Source of the DNA: Nitrospinaceae bacterium
GTDB lineage: Bacteria > Nitrospinota > Nitrospinia > Nitrospinales > VA-1
DNA length: 64,000 bases
Reading direction: 5' to 3'
NCBI GenBank assembly: GCA_029261655.1
Contig: JAJDAY010000026.1
Span: 202,362 to 266,361, forward strand
Shown here in pieces: positions 29,152 to 39,914 of the stretch. A program made the translations under genes and the position numbers. Numbering within the stretch: position 1 is the stretch's first letter; each line of letters opens with the position of its first letter. Below the pieces are notes generated by a model, which was given only the letters and a program-made list of their open reading frames with translations, searched no databases and was not told the DNA's origin.

Positions 29152-31542
29152 TTAGGTGGTGACTTTCCGGGTGGAATAATATTCGTTAAAATATTTTCTG
29201 TGGTACACGTAATGCTCATCCCGTTGATATCTAACTTTATTGAGCACAACTCCAAATATTCTGGACCCATGTGACTTATCATCGGAATCTGCATGGCCGT
29301 TTTCACCATTTTGACTGACGTGGCCATTTTGACCATTTTGGCCATTTTGCCCGTTATAGCCATTAGTTCCATTAAATCTTCCCTTAAAACTCGCAGGAGA
29401 AGTCGCCGAAGACAGCTTATCAAGCGTTCTTGAAATCAACGCTTTATCCTTCATTCCCGATCCGATAACAAACAACACCCCATCGGACAGCTGTGCGATT
29501 ACAGATATGTAGGAAAACGCCAATGCGGGCGGCGTGTCTATAATCACAACATCAAAAATCTTTTTGGTCACCGTCAGAACTTTTTCAAATATCCCATAAT
29601 TCAATATATCAGGATGCCCACCACTTAATCCGCCATTAGGAAGGACATAAACTCCTTCGACCGAGGATTTCAAAAAGATTTTGTCAATTTTACCACTGTT
29701 CAGAATATGACTGTCCACTATTCTCTGAAATAACTTCGGACTTCTCAGAATATCCAGAAGGCCTGTTTTATTCTCTGTCCCCAGGATTTTAGCGATTTTG
29801 GGGCGTGTAAAGTCCGCTTCTATGACCAGAACCCGCTTCCCGTCCTGAGCAAATGTTGCGGCCAAATTAGTCATGACCGTGGTTTTCCCTTCCGAGGGAG
29901 TGGCGCTGGAAACCATCAAAACCTTGTTAGGGTCTACAAACCCATTCATCATTAAATTGGTTTTTACGGTTCTAAATTCTTCCGCTAAAAATGTATTTGA
30001 GTCATTGACTACCGGAAGAGGCAGATCCCTTTTCTCGATGACACCGGTTGCGCCAAGAAAAGGATATTTTATTTGCCGCATGACATCTTCAACTGTTATG
30101 ACGGATTTTTTCGTTCTCTCCATAAAGTATGTCCAGAACAAACCACCCATACCGCCCATCAAAACAGAAACGAACATGACAAAGGTCTTTTTCGGTCTTA
30201 TGGGTTTCAGGGGAATCTCAGCCTTATCCACAATCTGTATCGAACTTTCACTACTATAGGATGCGATATCAATCTCTTTAAACCGTTTCAAAAGATCATT
30301 GTGTAATACTTTATGGGTTTCCAGCTCATTCTCAAGAGCATTGAAAGTAAACTCCTGATTATCCATCCGCATGATCTGTGTTTTTGCCTGTTGCATCGCG
30401 TTCTCCATGGACTTCTCATGCAAAACCGTGCCCTTAAAATCAATATCAATGGAGGTAATCAAGCGTTCAATTTCTTGAGGAACGCTACTTTCCATCGATT
30501 TTATTTTTTGCGAAATAATTTGAACTTTGGGATGCAGGGAACTGTATTCGTTGGTCAATTGATTATATTCTTTAACCAACTCCGCGTAGGAAGTGACCAA
30601 AGCGGCGGCGGCTGTGGTTTTTATGCTATCTGGAAGCGTGTGCAACAAATTGACAGGATCTTCTTTCAATTTAAACAATAAATCCTTTAACTCGGATAAC
30701 CTGAGTTTTTCCGTTTGCACTTTTCGAATTTCATCCTGATACTTACTTAAATTTTGAGCGGAAATTTCCCGATTCTTTTTAAAGTCAATAATGTTATTTG
30801 TTTTACGAAAATTTGCCAGTTTGACTTCCGCAACTTCCATTTTCTTTTTCAAATCAAGAATTTTATCCTTCATCCATTTCTCTGAACCAGCCAGAACCTT
30901 GGTTCGCCGATTGATATTCCTTTGTCTCAGCGATTCCAAAAACACATTATTGATAACCGTGATCTCATTCGGGTCATAGCCTTGAAAACCGACGCGAACA
31001 ACATGAGATTGAGATACTGGAGAAATTATCAGTCTGTCCGTAAAACTATTCATTATCGCTAAAGCGGGATCTTTCTCCGATTCATCTTTCGGCAGGGATG
31101 GATCAACCAAACCAAAAGCTTCAAAAATGGACTTAAAACCATCTTTAATCAACACCAAGCCATCTTTAATGAAAGAAATATCAATGGCTGGAGGTACAGC
31201 CTTAAATTCTTCGCTTTCAACCAGGTTGAGTTGATCAATGACGCTCCTGACAACGGAACGGCTTTGCAACAATGCATACTGGGTTTTATAAAATTCCGTG
31301 TTTGTGGGGTCTACCTCTGCGAATTGTTTGCCCTTGCCTGCAAAATGGTCGGAGGTTTGCGTTCCAATCAAAATTGTGGAGTCTGCCTGGTAAACGGGTC
31401 TCGCGGTAAAATTATAGACCAACCCCAATAATATAAAAATCAAAACGATGATTGCAAAAGAGAGCTTTCGCTTTTTCAGACAATCCCCCGCTTTTAAAAG
31501 GTCTATACCCTTGTTTTCTTCCTGATCAATATTCTGGTTCAT
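29152..31542 (-). CDS. Polysaccharide biosynthesis tyrosine autokinase (Wzc-like)
   Basis: Wzz domain, Walker A 'SSATPSEGKTTVMTNLAATFAQDGKRVLVIEAD', Tyr-rich C-terminus 'YHRKYFNEYYSTRKVTT'. Confidence 0.92.
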   Translation of the reverse strand: MNQNIDQEENKGIDLLKAGDCLKKRKLSFAIIVLIFILLGLVYNFTARPVYQADSTILIGTQTSDHFAGKGKQFAEVDPTNTEFYKTQYALLQSRSVVRSVIDQLNLVESEEFKAVPPAIDISFIKDGLVLIKDGFKSIFEAFGLVDPSLPKDESEKDPALAIMNSFTDRLIISPVSQSHVVRVGFQGYDPNEITVINNVFLESLRQRNINRRTKVLAGSEKWMKDKILDLKKKMEVAEVKLANFRKTNNIIDFKKNREISAQNLSKYQDEIRKVQTEKLRLSELKDLLFKLKEDPVNLLHTLPDSIKTTAAAALVTSYAELVKEYNQLTNEYSSLHPKVQIISQKIKSMESSVPQEIERLITSIDIDFKGTVLHEKSMENAMQQAKTQIMRMDNQEFTFNALENELETHKVLHNDLLKRFKEIDIASYSSESSIQIVDKAEIPLKPIRPKKTFVMFVSVLMGGMGGLFWTYFMERTKKSVITVEDVMRQIKYPFLGATGVIEKRDLPLPVVNDSNTFLAEEFRTVKTNLMMNGFVDPNKVLMVSSATPSEGKTTVMTNLAATFAQDGKRVLVIEADFTRPKIAKILGTENKTGLLDILRSPKLFQRIVDSHILNSGKIDKIFLKSSVEGVYVLPNGGLSGGHPDILNYGIFEKVLTVTKKIFDVVIIDTPPALAFSYISVIAQLSDGVLFVIGSGMKDKALISRTLDKLSSATSPASFKGRFNGTNGYNGQNGQNGQNGHVSQNGENGHADSDDKSHGSRIFGVVLNKVRYQRDEHYVYHRKYFNEYYSTRKVTT

Positions 31543-31768
31543 GCATAACCCTCGTGCCGTATAATTGGAGATACCAATGCGCCTACTGGATGATTTGATT
31601 TAAATTAAAACAAAGCCTGTTTTTATCTGCAAAACTAATTATTTATTTGTCGAATTTCATCTGCAAGAACCCCTGGGTAATTCTATAGAGAGAGATTGTT
31701 GGAAAATTCAAAATTTCCTCTCTCAACAATATTTTATCGGGATTCTGATTTTGGGGAAACGACACCCT

Positions 31769-31821
31769 GTTGTACATAACATAGGACATTTTTTCGACAA
31801 CAACACAACGTTTTTGTCACA
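31769..31821 (+). promoter_or_regulatory. Possible divergent copy of the EPS intergenic element
   Basis: TTGTA....AA......AC, TCGA.AA and GTCA blocks retained, about 20 matches of 48 to copy B by hand. Confidence 0.25.
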
Positions 31822-32219
31822 ATTAGGTAAATTTCACTTAATACCCAAGGAAAGGTTTTAACAAAGTCCCGGAAGGAAAAACAAACAGATTACATTAATA
31901 GTAAAAATAACAGAACGCCTGAATCCTTTTAAAGATATACACTAACACATTCCTGATTTTTGTCCAAAAAATTTAATCCCCCTACAGATAGTGAATTTAC
32001 CCATTTTTTAGGCAAGATATTCAATAAAAAGGGCTTTTTTAAATTTTCCAATGCTCTCAATAACTTCCTTTTTCCATGAACTTCTTAAAACAATTGCCAC
32101 GAGACTTCGGAAAGAGGAAATCCTGGTAGTTTATTAAGAAAAAAAGATATTTTTCACAGCTTGTCAATTAACATCATGACTTCTACACAAAAAACAGGCG
32201 ATCTGGACTTATCATTAAA

Positions 32220-32277
32220 TTGTTAACAAATCCGTTACCCGCCTTCGATAAAGTCTCAACACTTTAAGGTCATTGTT
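32220..32277 (+). promoter_or_regulatory. EPS intergenic element, copy C
   Basis: Ungapped alignment to copy B, 39/58 by hand. Confidence 0.65.
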
Positions 32278-32606
32278 TAACGTACAAACAAATAGCAAAA
32301 CGAAGTGCTATTGCTGGCAGGTAGACCCAAAAATATTTTGAGCACTGTTTAAGAAAACCCATAAATAGTTTTGACGGTGGGTGTAAGTTCGCTTTTATTG
32401 ATAAATTAAGCTAGATCAGTTAAAATTTTTTAAAAGTAATGAATTTTCGTGGCATTGCCCTTCCGTAAGCACTATCGGTTTATATTAATTGTATCAATTT
32501 TAATTTTGGCCGGAATATCACTTTTTGGACGCTGACTTTTCACACAATTCGCCCCATTAAATACCTTCCGTACGAAAAATAAAGTGTGGTTTAAATAGGA
32601 TCTCTC

Positions 32607-34397
32607 ATGGAATTATTAAGGACACATTGGAAGATTTTGGAAGGTTATCGCCGTAAAGCAATTATCGTTGTTTGCCTTTACGGACTTTCCGGTTTTTTAG
32701 AAGGACTGGTTTTGCTTTCCCTGGTTCCGATATTAAATTCAGGTGCTTCTTCTGTAAAAAGTGATTCCCAATGGGTGGAATGGCTTAAGACCTTTGACTT
32801 CACCCCTGACAACTTAATTTTTATTTCCTTTTCTGCCTTCGTTTTTTTAGGTCTATTGTCTGCCACGGTGATGTTCTATTCCGACAAAGGTCTTATGAAA
32901 ATTCGAGGGCATCTCGATGAATCCTTCCGTAGAAAAATTTCAAATATTTTATTTACCATGCGCTGGACGACCTACCATTCCATGAAACAGGGAGATATCA
33001 GCAAAGGGATTTTAATGGAACCCAGTCATGCCGCGGAGGGAGCCTGGCATTTTCTTATGGGTTTAGGAGCATTATTAACTACAATCGGTTTTTCATTAAT
33101 TGCCATGTACATCTCATTGAAGATGACTTTAATCACGTTTGTTTTTATATTTTTCGCGGCGATCGGGTACAAAATTATTTCAAAAAAAGCTTTAATGCAT
33201 GCGAAACACTGGACGGCCACCGGAACCTCGATCGGAAACCAGGTTTCTGAAATCTTTGGTAATTTAAAGTATTTCAGGTCAACGGGAAGCTCTCTTTCCG
33301 CTAAAGAGAAGACCAACGCCATTTTTGCTCAACACGCCGACAACTTTTTCCTGTCCGAAATTTTTGACATTATCATGAAATTCGCCTTCCAGGCGGGAGG
33401 CATCATTTTCCTGGGGGGGTTATTGGCACTTTCCCTGCTGACCTATAAACTTCCCTTGGGGGAAATGGTAATTTTATTGGCCGTATTTTACCGTATGGTT
33501 CCCAGGCTAAGAGGTGTTCAGGAAGAATTCTATCATGCGCGTATTTTTCAAGCCTGGTACCTGAGTTGGAAAAAACGTTACGACTTCGTCTTATCCCACC
33601 AGGAAAACGATTCCGGAACGATTGAACCCACGTTTGAAAAGTCCATACAAGTTCAAAACTTAAGTTTCAGTTATCCGCAAAGCGAGCGGCCGGTTTTGCA
33701 GGAAATAGATTTAACCATAGGAAAAAGCCAGTGCGTCGCTCTTGTTGGGGAATCTGGAAGTGGAAAAAGTACCCTGATTGATCTGCTCACAGGTCTTTTA
33801 AATCCCTCCAACGGGCATATTCTTCTGGACGGTATTCCCCTGAATGAATTGAACCTCAACCAATGGCGCCAAAGAATTGGTTTGGTGATCCAGGAAAGCC
33901 CCATTTTTCACACAACCATTTTAGAAAACATTGCCTGGGGATATGAAAACCCTGATCTCGAATCCGCTAAACGCTGTGCCCAATTGGCACATGCCTGGGA
34001 CTTCATCCAAACACTGCCCGAAGGTTTGAACACGATTGTAGGTGAAAAAGGCGGGCGTTTTTCTGTGGGCCAAAAGCAACGAATTGCGTTGGCGCGTGCT
34101 TTATATCGAGATCCCTCACTGCTAATTTTGGATGAGGCGACAAGCTCATTGGATGGGGAATCGGAAAAAATAATTCAAGAGTCTTTGGAAACTCTCAAAG
34201 GAAAATTTGCTATCTTTATGGTCGCCCACAGACTCAAAACCGTCCATATGGCGGACAAAATAATTGTGTTTGGCGAAGGCAGAATATTGGAACAAGGTAC
34301 CTGGTCGGAGTTAATCAACAAACCATCGGGAACGTTTAACAGAATGGCCCAGGTGCAGGGTTTAATAAAACCTTCCCATGAAATTAAAACTACCTGA
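32607..34397 (+). CDS. ABC transporter (TM+NBD, MsbA/PglK-like), candidate lipid-linked saccharide flippase
   Basis: Walker A GESGSGKST, signature 'FSVGQKQRIALARALYRDPSLLILDEATSSLD'. Confidence 0.9.
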   Translation: MELLRTHWKILEGYRRKAIIVVCLYGLSGFLEGLVLLSLVPILNSGASSVKSDSQWVEWLKTFDFTPDNLIFISFSAFVFLGLLSATVMFYSDKGLMKIRGHLDESFRRKISNILFTMRWTTYHSMKQGDISKGILMEPSHAAEGAWHFLMGLGALLTTIGFSLIAMYISLKMTLITFVFIFFAAIGYKIISKKALMHAKHWTATGTSIGNQVSEIFGNLKYFRSTGSSLSAKEKTNAIFAQHADNFFLSEIFDIIMKFAFQAGGIIFLGGLLALSLLTYKLPLGEMVILLAVFYRMVPRLRGVQEEFYHARIFQAWYLSWKKRYDFVLSHQENDSGTIEPTFEKSIQVQNLSFSYPQSERPVLQEIDLTIGKSQCVALVGESGSGKSTLIDLLTGLLNPSNGHILLDGIPLNELNLNQWRQRIGLVIQESPIFHTTILENIAWGYENPDLESAKRCAQLAHAWDFIQTLPEGLNTIVGEKGGRFSVGQKQRIALARALYRDPSLLILDEATSSLDGESEKIIQESLETLKGKFAIFMVAHRLKTVHMADKIIVFGEGRILEQGTWSELINKPSGTFNRMAQVQGLIKPSHEIKTT

Positions 34398-34619
34398 TTT
34401 CAGACTATAGGACCCTTCCTGGAATGGCCAAGTGGGAAAACCAACGGAACCTTTCTTAACCTTGCCTGAAAAGCTGAAGATTGTCCTGTCCTTTCGAAAT
34501 CAAGAAAAAAATTTCCCGTGCTGAAGAAGAACTTATTTCAGGCGGAACCTTGCAGGTTTAAACCTTTAAGAATTCGTTCCTGTTAAATTAAAAGAGCTGT
34601 TTTATTATTAAGAAAACCT

Positions 34620-35732
34620 ATGCGATTGACTCTTACAATCAGTGATATCTCAACAGGGGGCGCCCAGAGAGTGATGTCCATTTTGGCAAATTACTGGGCT
34701 AAAAGGGGTTGGCAAATTACCCTTTTGACGATGAATGCCGAAAGTGAAAAGCCGTTTTATGATTTGCATCCCGCGATTACATATCGCCCTCTGGGAATCG
34801 CAGGTGATTCTTCCAATATCATTCAGTTGCTAAGAAATAATTTCACAAGAATTGCCGTTCTCAGGAAAGCCATAAAATCAAGCGCTCCCCATGTTGTTAT
34901 TTCCTTCATGGAACGAATGAATATTTTGGTTTATTTATCAATTTTAAAACTAAACCTTCCCATATTTGTTTGCCAGCACAGCAACCCTGGGAAAACCTGC
35001 CAGTCAGGAATTTGGAAATTTTTGCGGACCTTTGCCTACGGGGGAGCGACCCGGTTAATAGTTTTGACGCAATCGGCTCAGTCCTATTTTTCACCCGCCA
35101 TTCAGCAACACACCGTTGTCATTCCAAACCCATTATTCATACAGGATAATGGCCATGAAGAAATTACCGGAAAAGATACCGGCAATAGCAAAAAAACATT
35201 GATCGCCATGGGCCGGATGGATGAGGATAAGGGATTTGATATTTTACTGAAAGCGTTTGCCAAAGTTTTCCAAAAGCAGCCCGAATGGTCTCTGGTGATT
35301 TGGGGTGATGGGCCTTTACTTTCTTCCCTGAAAAAATTGAGAGATGAACTGGGCCTCGGAATTAAAGTGCGGTTCCCAGGAGTTACCAGGCAACCTTATG
35401 AAAAATTCGGGGAAAGTGACCTTTTTGTTTTATCCTCCCGAACCGAAGCTTTCCCAATGGTTTTACTTGAAGCCATGGCCTGCGGGCTACCTGTGATAAG
35501 TTATGACTGTCCGAGTGGTGGAGCAAGGGAAATTATTCGCGAGGGGATTGACGGCATTTTGGTGCCTCCGGAAGATATTGACGCTTTGTCCAAAACCCTG
35601 GACGATTTAATGAGTGATAAAGAAAAGCGTGATCGGTTAGCAAAGCGGGCGCCAGAAGTAATTGAACGGTTCGGTTTGGAGAAGATCATGATAATGTGGG
35701 AAAAAATTATTTTCAGCGCAAAAAATGCATAA
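34620..35732 (+). CDS. Glycosyltransferase family 4
   Basis: 'ISTGGAQRVMSILANYWAKRGWQITLLT', 'SRTEAFPMVLLEAMACGLPVISYDCPSGGAREII'. Confidence 0.92.
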   Translation: MRLTLTISDISTGGAQRVMSILANYWAKRGWQITLLTMNAESEKPFYDLHPAITYRPLGIAGDSSNIIQLLRNNFTRIAVLRKAIKSSAPHVVISFMERMNILVYLSILKLNLPIFVCQHSNPGKTCQSGIWKFLRTFAYGGATRLIVLTQSAQSYFSPAIQQHTVVIPNPLFIQDNGHEEITGKDTGNSKKTLIAMGRMDEDKGFDILLKAFAKVFQKQPEWSLVIWGDGPLLSSLKKLRDELGLGIKVRFPGVTRQPYEKFGESDLFVLSSRTEAFPMVLLEAMACGLPVISYDCPSGGAREIIREGIDGILVPPEDIDALSKTLDDLMSDKEKRDRLAKRAPEVIERFGLEKIMIMWEKIIFSAKNA

Positions 35733-35910
35733 CGACGACAGGAAACTGCGAGAGATTGGATCGCCTTTTATGAATAAAAATAGATGAGCTTTAATTCCAA
35801 CCTGATAAAAAAACACCCTTATTGCCTGAACAAAGATTTTTTTAGTAAAAATTTAATATCGTTCACATTGCTGAACTTCTTCCAACAACAAAATCAATCA
35901 AAATAATTAA

Positions 35911-37854
35911 ATGTGCGGTTTTACTGGTTTTTTAAATTCTAGCTCTCGGGACCTCAATTGGCATGAGGATTTGGAAGCCATGAACTCGACTCTCAAGCAC
36001 CGAGGCCCCAATGACCAGGGCATTTGGTTCGACGCGCAAGCCGGTATCGGTCTGGCTCACCGGCGCTTATCTATATTGGATCTCTCCCCTCAGGGTCATC
36101 AGCCCATGATTTCGGCTAGTGACCGGTATGTGATCGTATTCAATGGCGAAATTTATAATTTTGAAGCTTTGCGCCAACAATTAACCTCCAGCCAATGGCA
36201 AGGTCATTCCGATACCGAAGTTATGTTGGCCGCTATTGAACAGTGGGGAGTTGAAAAAGCAGTCTCCCAATTCATAGGAATGTTCGCCTTTGCCTTATGG
36301 GACAAAAAAGACCGGTTGCTTCATCTTGTGCGCGATCGGTTAGGAATCAAGCCTTTATATTATGGATGGCAGGGAAATTCTTTTTTATTTGGGTCTGAAC
36401 TAAAGGCGCTCAAAGCCAACTCCGCTTTCAAAAACGAAGTTGACCGGAATTCTTTGGCCTTGCTGATGCGCCATAACTACATTCCCGCCCCTTATTCCAT
36501 CTATCAAAATATTTGCAAACTCCTTCCCGGTCATATTTTGACCTTAGACACAAAGAATCCGAATACGACTCCGAACCCGGTTCCCTACTGGTCCGCTAAA
36601 GAAATGCAGGAACAAAAATCAGCCAATCCTTTTACAGGTTCGGAAGAAGAGGCCATCAACCAGTTGGATATTATTTTACGCGATGCCGTGAAAATGCGGA
36701 TGATATCCGATGTCCCTTTAGGAGCTTTTCTCTCTGGAGGAATCGATTCCTCAACCGTGGTGGCCTTGATGCAGGCGCAAAGTGACCGTCCCGTAAAAAC
36801 TTTTTCCATTGGCTTTTTTGAGGATGAATATAATGAAGCCCAGCATGCAAACCTTGTCGCGAAACACCTGGGCACCGATCACACCGAACTTTATGTGAGT
36901 CCCCAGCAGGCGATGGATGTCATTCCCCGCTTGCCCACACTTTACGATGAACCTTTTTCAGATTCTTCACAAATTCCAACATTTCTGGTTTCGGAATTGG
37001 CCCGGGAAAATGTGACCGTGAGCTTGTCTGGAGATGGAGGGGATGAACTTTTCTGCGGATATTCTCGTTATAATACCTGCCAGGACATTTGGAAAATGAT
37101 CGGGTGGATGCCAACCAGAATACGAAAAATATTCGCGGGTTTGATCACTTCGGTTCCCATAGGAATTTATAATAAGGGCTTTGGGGCGCTTTCCCCCATA
37201 TTCAGTAAATATGGCCATGAGGGGCCTGTGGGAGATAAGCTTTACAAATTATCTGAAGTTTTGGCGATGGAGTCAACAAAGGCTCTCTATTTGAGGCTCA
37301 TGTCTCACTGGAAGGACCCCGCTTCTTTAGTTATAGGGGCTCTGGAGGAACCCCCTACCCCCTTTTCCAACGGAGTTCCCTGGGGAGAAAAGTCCGATCT
37401 TTTCCAAAAAATGATGCTTCTCGATACCATCACTTATTTACCAGATGATATTCTGACTAAAGTGGATCGTGCGAGCATGGGAGTCAGTTTAGAGGCAAGG
37501 GTTCCGTTGCTGGATCATAGAGTTGCGGAGTTTGCCTGGCGGATTCCCCTGGAAATGAAAATTAAAAATGGACAAAACAAGTGGCTGTTACGCCAGGTAT
37601 TATATAAATATGTCCCCAAAAAACTGATCGAACGACCCAAAATGGGTTTTGGAGTTCCAGTAGACTCCTGGCTGAGAGGCCCCTTACGGGATTGGGCAGA
37701 AGAATTACTCAGTGAAAATAGGCTACAGCAAGAAGGTTTTTTCCACCCCCAGCCCATCCGGCAAAAATGGTCGGAACACCTTTCGGGAAAGCGCGATTGG
37801 AATTTTTACCTCTGGGATGTGCTGATGTTTCAGGCCTGGCTGGAAAAAAACTGA
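35911..37854 (+). CDS. asnB: Asparagine synthase (glutamine-hydrolysing)
   Basis: MCGFTGF N-terminus (Cys2), 'VFNGEIYNFEALRQQL', 'LSGGIDSSTVVALM'. Confidence 0.95.
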   Translation: MCGFTGFLNSSSRDLNWHEDLEAMNSTLKHRGPNDQGIWFDAQAGIGLAHRRLSILDLSPQGHQPMISASDRYVIVFNGEIYNFEALRQQLTSSQWQGHSDTEVMLAAIEQWGVEKAVSQFIGMFAFALWDKKDRLLHLVRDRLGIKPLYYGWQGNSFLFGSELKALKANSAFKNEVDRNSLALLMRHNYIPAPYSIYQNICKLLPGHILTLDTKNPNTTPNPVPYWSAKEMQEQKSANPFTGSEEEAINQLDIILRDAVKMRMISDVPLGAFLSGGIDSSTVVALMQAQSDRPVKTFSIGFFEDEYNEAQHANLVAKHLGTDHTELYVSPQQAMDVIPRLPTLYDEPFSDSSQIPTFLVSELARENVTVSLSGDGGDELFCGYSRYNTCQDIWKMIGWMPTRIRKIFAGLITSVPIGIYNKGFGALSPIFSKYGHEGPVGDKLYKLSEVLAMESTKALYLRLMSHWKDPASLVIGALEEPPTPFSNGVPWGEKSDLFQKMMLLDTITYLPDDILTKVDRASMGVSLEARVPLLDHRVAEFAWRIPLEMKIKNGQNKWLLRQVLYKYVPKKLIERPKMGFGVPVDSWLRGPLRDWAEELLSENRLQQEGFFHPQPIRQKWSEHLSGKRDWNFYLWDVLMFQAWLEKN

Positions 37855-37906
37855 AATTTTCCAATATCTATTCCTTTACAACCAGTAAGAACATTGAAGA
37901 TTTAAA

Positions 37907-39574
37907 ATGCCGCCACGAGACAAAGAAAAAATAAAAGTTGGGATTTTGCTGGACTCTTATTCTGTCCCCGCCTGGGAATACAGGGTGCTGGAAAGAATCG
38001 TTAACAGCAAAGTTGCGAAAATCGAAATAATCGCGAACAATAACAGAAAACCCTCTAAATCTTCTATCAATGAATATTCAATAAAACACAAAGAATATTT
38101 TTTGTATAACCTGTTCACTAAAATCGATGACAGGTTTTGCAAAATAAAACCAGATGCTTTCGAGATCAAAAACGCCACTGATTTATTAGCAGGGATTCCA
38201 GAGATAACTCTTGCTTCAAGCCAAAATTCTGACAACGATTATATTGAAGATGAAGATATAAAAAAATTCAGTGCGTTTGGTGTTGATGTTTTTATCCAAC
38301 TCGGAATCAGAAAACTGAGGGGAGAAACTCTGAAACTGCCAAGATTTGGTGTCTGGTCTTATCATCATGGAGACCCTAAGATATACAAGGGGGGGCCGGC
38401 GGGGTTCTGGGAGGTTTTTGAAAATCAACCTGTCACAGGCTCAACATTACAGGCATTGACAGGTGATTCAAACGAAGCCGTCGACATTTATAAATCTTTT
38501 TCGTCCACCCATTGGCTTTCGGTGGTAAGAAACAGGAATCAACTTTATTGGAATTCGTCCTCCTTCGTTTTAAGAAAACTGGAAGACTGTTTTAACTCGG
38601 GAGAAAAAGGTTTCAAAAAAGACCGGATTCAAAAAAAATTAGAATTTCATGACAGACGATCATACAAGCCTCCGACGAATGGGAAAATGGCGTATCTGTT
38701 ACTTCGCCATATCAAAAATTATCTGCAAAAAAAATTGTCGTATAAATTATATTTTGAACAATGGCAACTCAGGTTTTCTTTTGGTGAAGGAATTTCAAAA
38801 AACTTTCATCAATTTAAAAAATTGATTCCTCCAAAGGACAGATTTTGGGCAGACCCTTTCATTGTCCACAAAGATGACTCTCACTACATTTTCATAGAGG
38901 AATTAGAACATAAAGACAATAAGGGCTACATATCAGTGATTCTAATGGACGAGAATGGAAATCCCTCAAAACCTGAAAAGATTTTAGAAACCCCTTATCA
39001 TTTATCGTATCCCTTCATATTTAATTGGAAAAATGATTTTTACATGATTCCAGAAACCTGTGAAAATAGAACCATTGAAATTCACAAATGCACCGATTTC
39101 CCGTACCGCTGGGAATTGCACAAAAAGATTTTCGAAAATATAGATGCCGTGGACACGACTTTATTTTTCCACAATAAGAAATGGTGGTTGTTCACAAATA
39201 TTCAAGAAAATCCATGCACCGCCACCTACGATGACGAATTATTTTTATTTCATTCTGATGACCCGTTGAGTGAAAACTGGACTCCGCATCCCCTGAACCC
39301 TATTGTATCTGATGCGAGAAAGGCGAGACCCGCCGGTAAAATTTTCGAACAGGACGGTAATATTTTTCGCCCCTCTCAAAATTGTGGCGGACGCTATGGG
39401 CGCGGTCTGAATTTTAATAAAATTTTAAAACTGAATGAAACCGAATACGAGGAAGTTCAAATGGGAACCTATGAGCCTGAGTGGGACAACAGCTTATCAG
39501 GTTTTCATCATATTTCTCATGACAAGGGATTGACTTTCATCGATGTCTGTTCACGAAGATCCAGGGTTTATTAA
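37907..39574 (+). CDS. Formyltransferase-like domain fused to GH43-like/beta-propeller domain
   Basis: 'FGVWSYHHGDPKIYKGGPAGFWEVFENQPVTGSTLQAL' resembles formyltransferase; 'RFWADPFIVHKDDSHYIFIEELEHKDNKGYISVILMDENG' resembles the glucosamine-transferase/GH43-like domain. Confidence 0.65.
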   Translation: MPPRDKEKIKVGILLDSYSVPAWEYRVLERIVNSKVAKIEIIANNNRKPSKSSINEYSIKHKEYFLYNLFTKIDDRFCKIKPDAFEIKNATDLLAGIPEITLASSQNSDNDYIEDEDIKKFSAFGVDVFIQLGIRKLRGETLKLPRFGVWSYHHGDPKIYKGGPAGFWEVFENQPVTGSTLQALTGDSNEAVDIYKSFSSTHWLSVVRNRNQLYWNSSSFVLRKLEDCFNSGEKGFKKDRIQKKLEFHDRRSYKPPTNGKMAYLLLRHIKNYLQKKLSYKLYFEQWQLRFSFGEGISKNFHQFKKLIPPKDRFWADPFIVHKDDSHYIFIEELEHKDNKGYISVILMDENGNPSKPEKILETPYHLSYPFIFNWKNDFYMIPETCENRTIEIHKCTDFPYRWELHKKIFENIDAVDTTLFFHNKKWWLFTNIQENPCTATYDDELFLFHSDDPLSENWTPHPLNPIVSDARKARPAGKIFEQDGNIFRPSQNCGGRYGRGLNFNKILKLNETEYEEVQMGTYEPEWDNSLSGFHHISHDKGLTFIDVCSRRSRVY

Positions 39575-39729
39575 TTTAACTTCCGGTCATTGACATTCAT
39601 CTCCTGGCTCTTGGAACTTCCGTAAATTCAACGAATTTCCAAATAGTCTTTTATTTTGACTGGTTAATTTATTGGAGGTAGATCAAAAATTCCCGGTTTC
39701 AAAACTTCAGACCTAATAAAGTTCATTGG

Positions 39730-39787
39730 TTTGTAACCAAGGCGTTACAAGTCCTCTACAAACTCTTGATACCCTAATGTCATACTT
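39730..39787 (+). promoter_or_regulatory. EPS intergenic element, copy A
   Basis: 44/58 identical to copy B, ungapped, by hand. Confidence 0.75.
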
Positions 39788-39914
39788 TTTTATCATCTTC
39801 TACAGGAAGTTGATCATTGGAATAATCCGTCGCTTCTCTTTTTCCACTTAATACCCAGCGAAATTTTACCGGTCAAAAATTGGACTCATTGGGTTTTGGA
39901 AAAACAAAGGCTTT

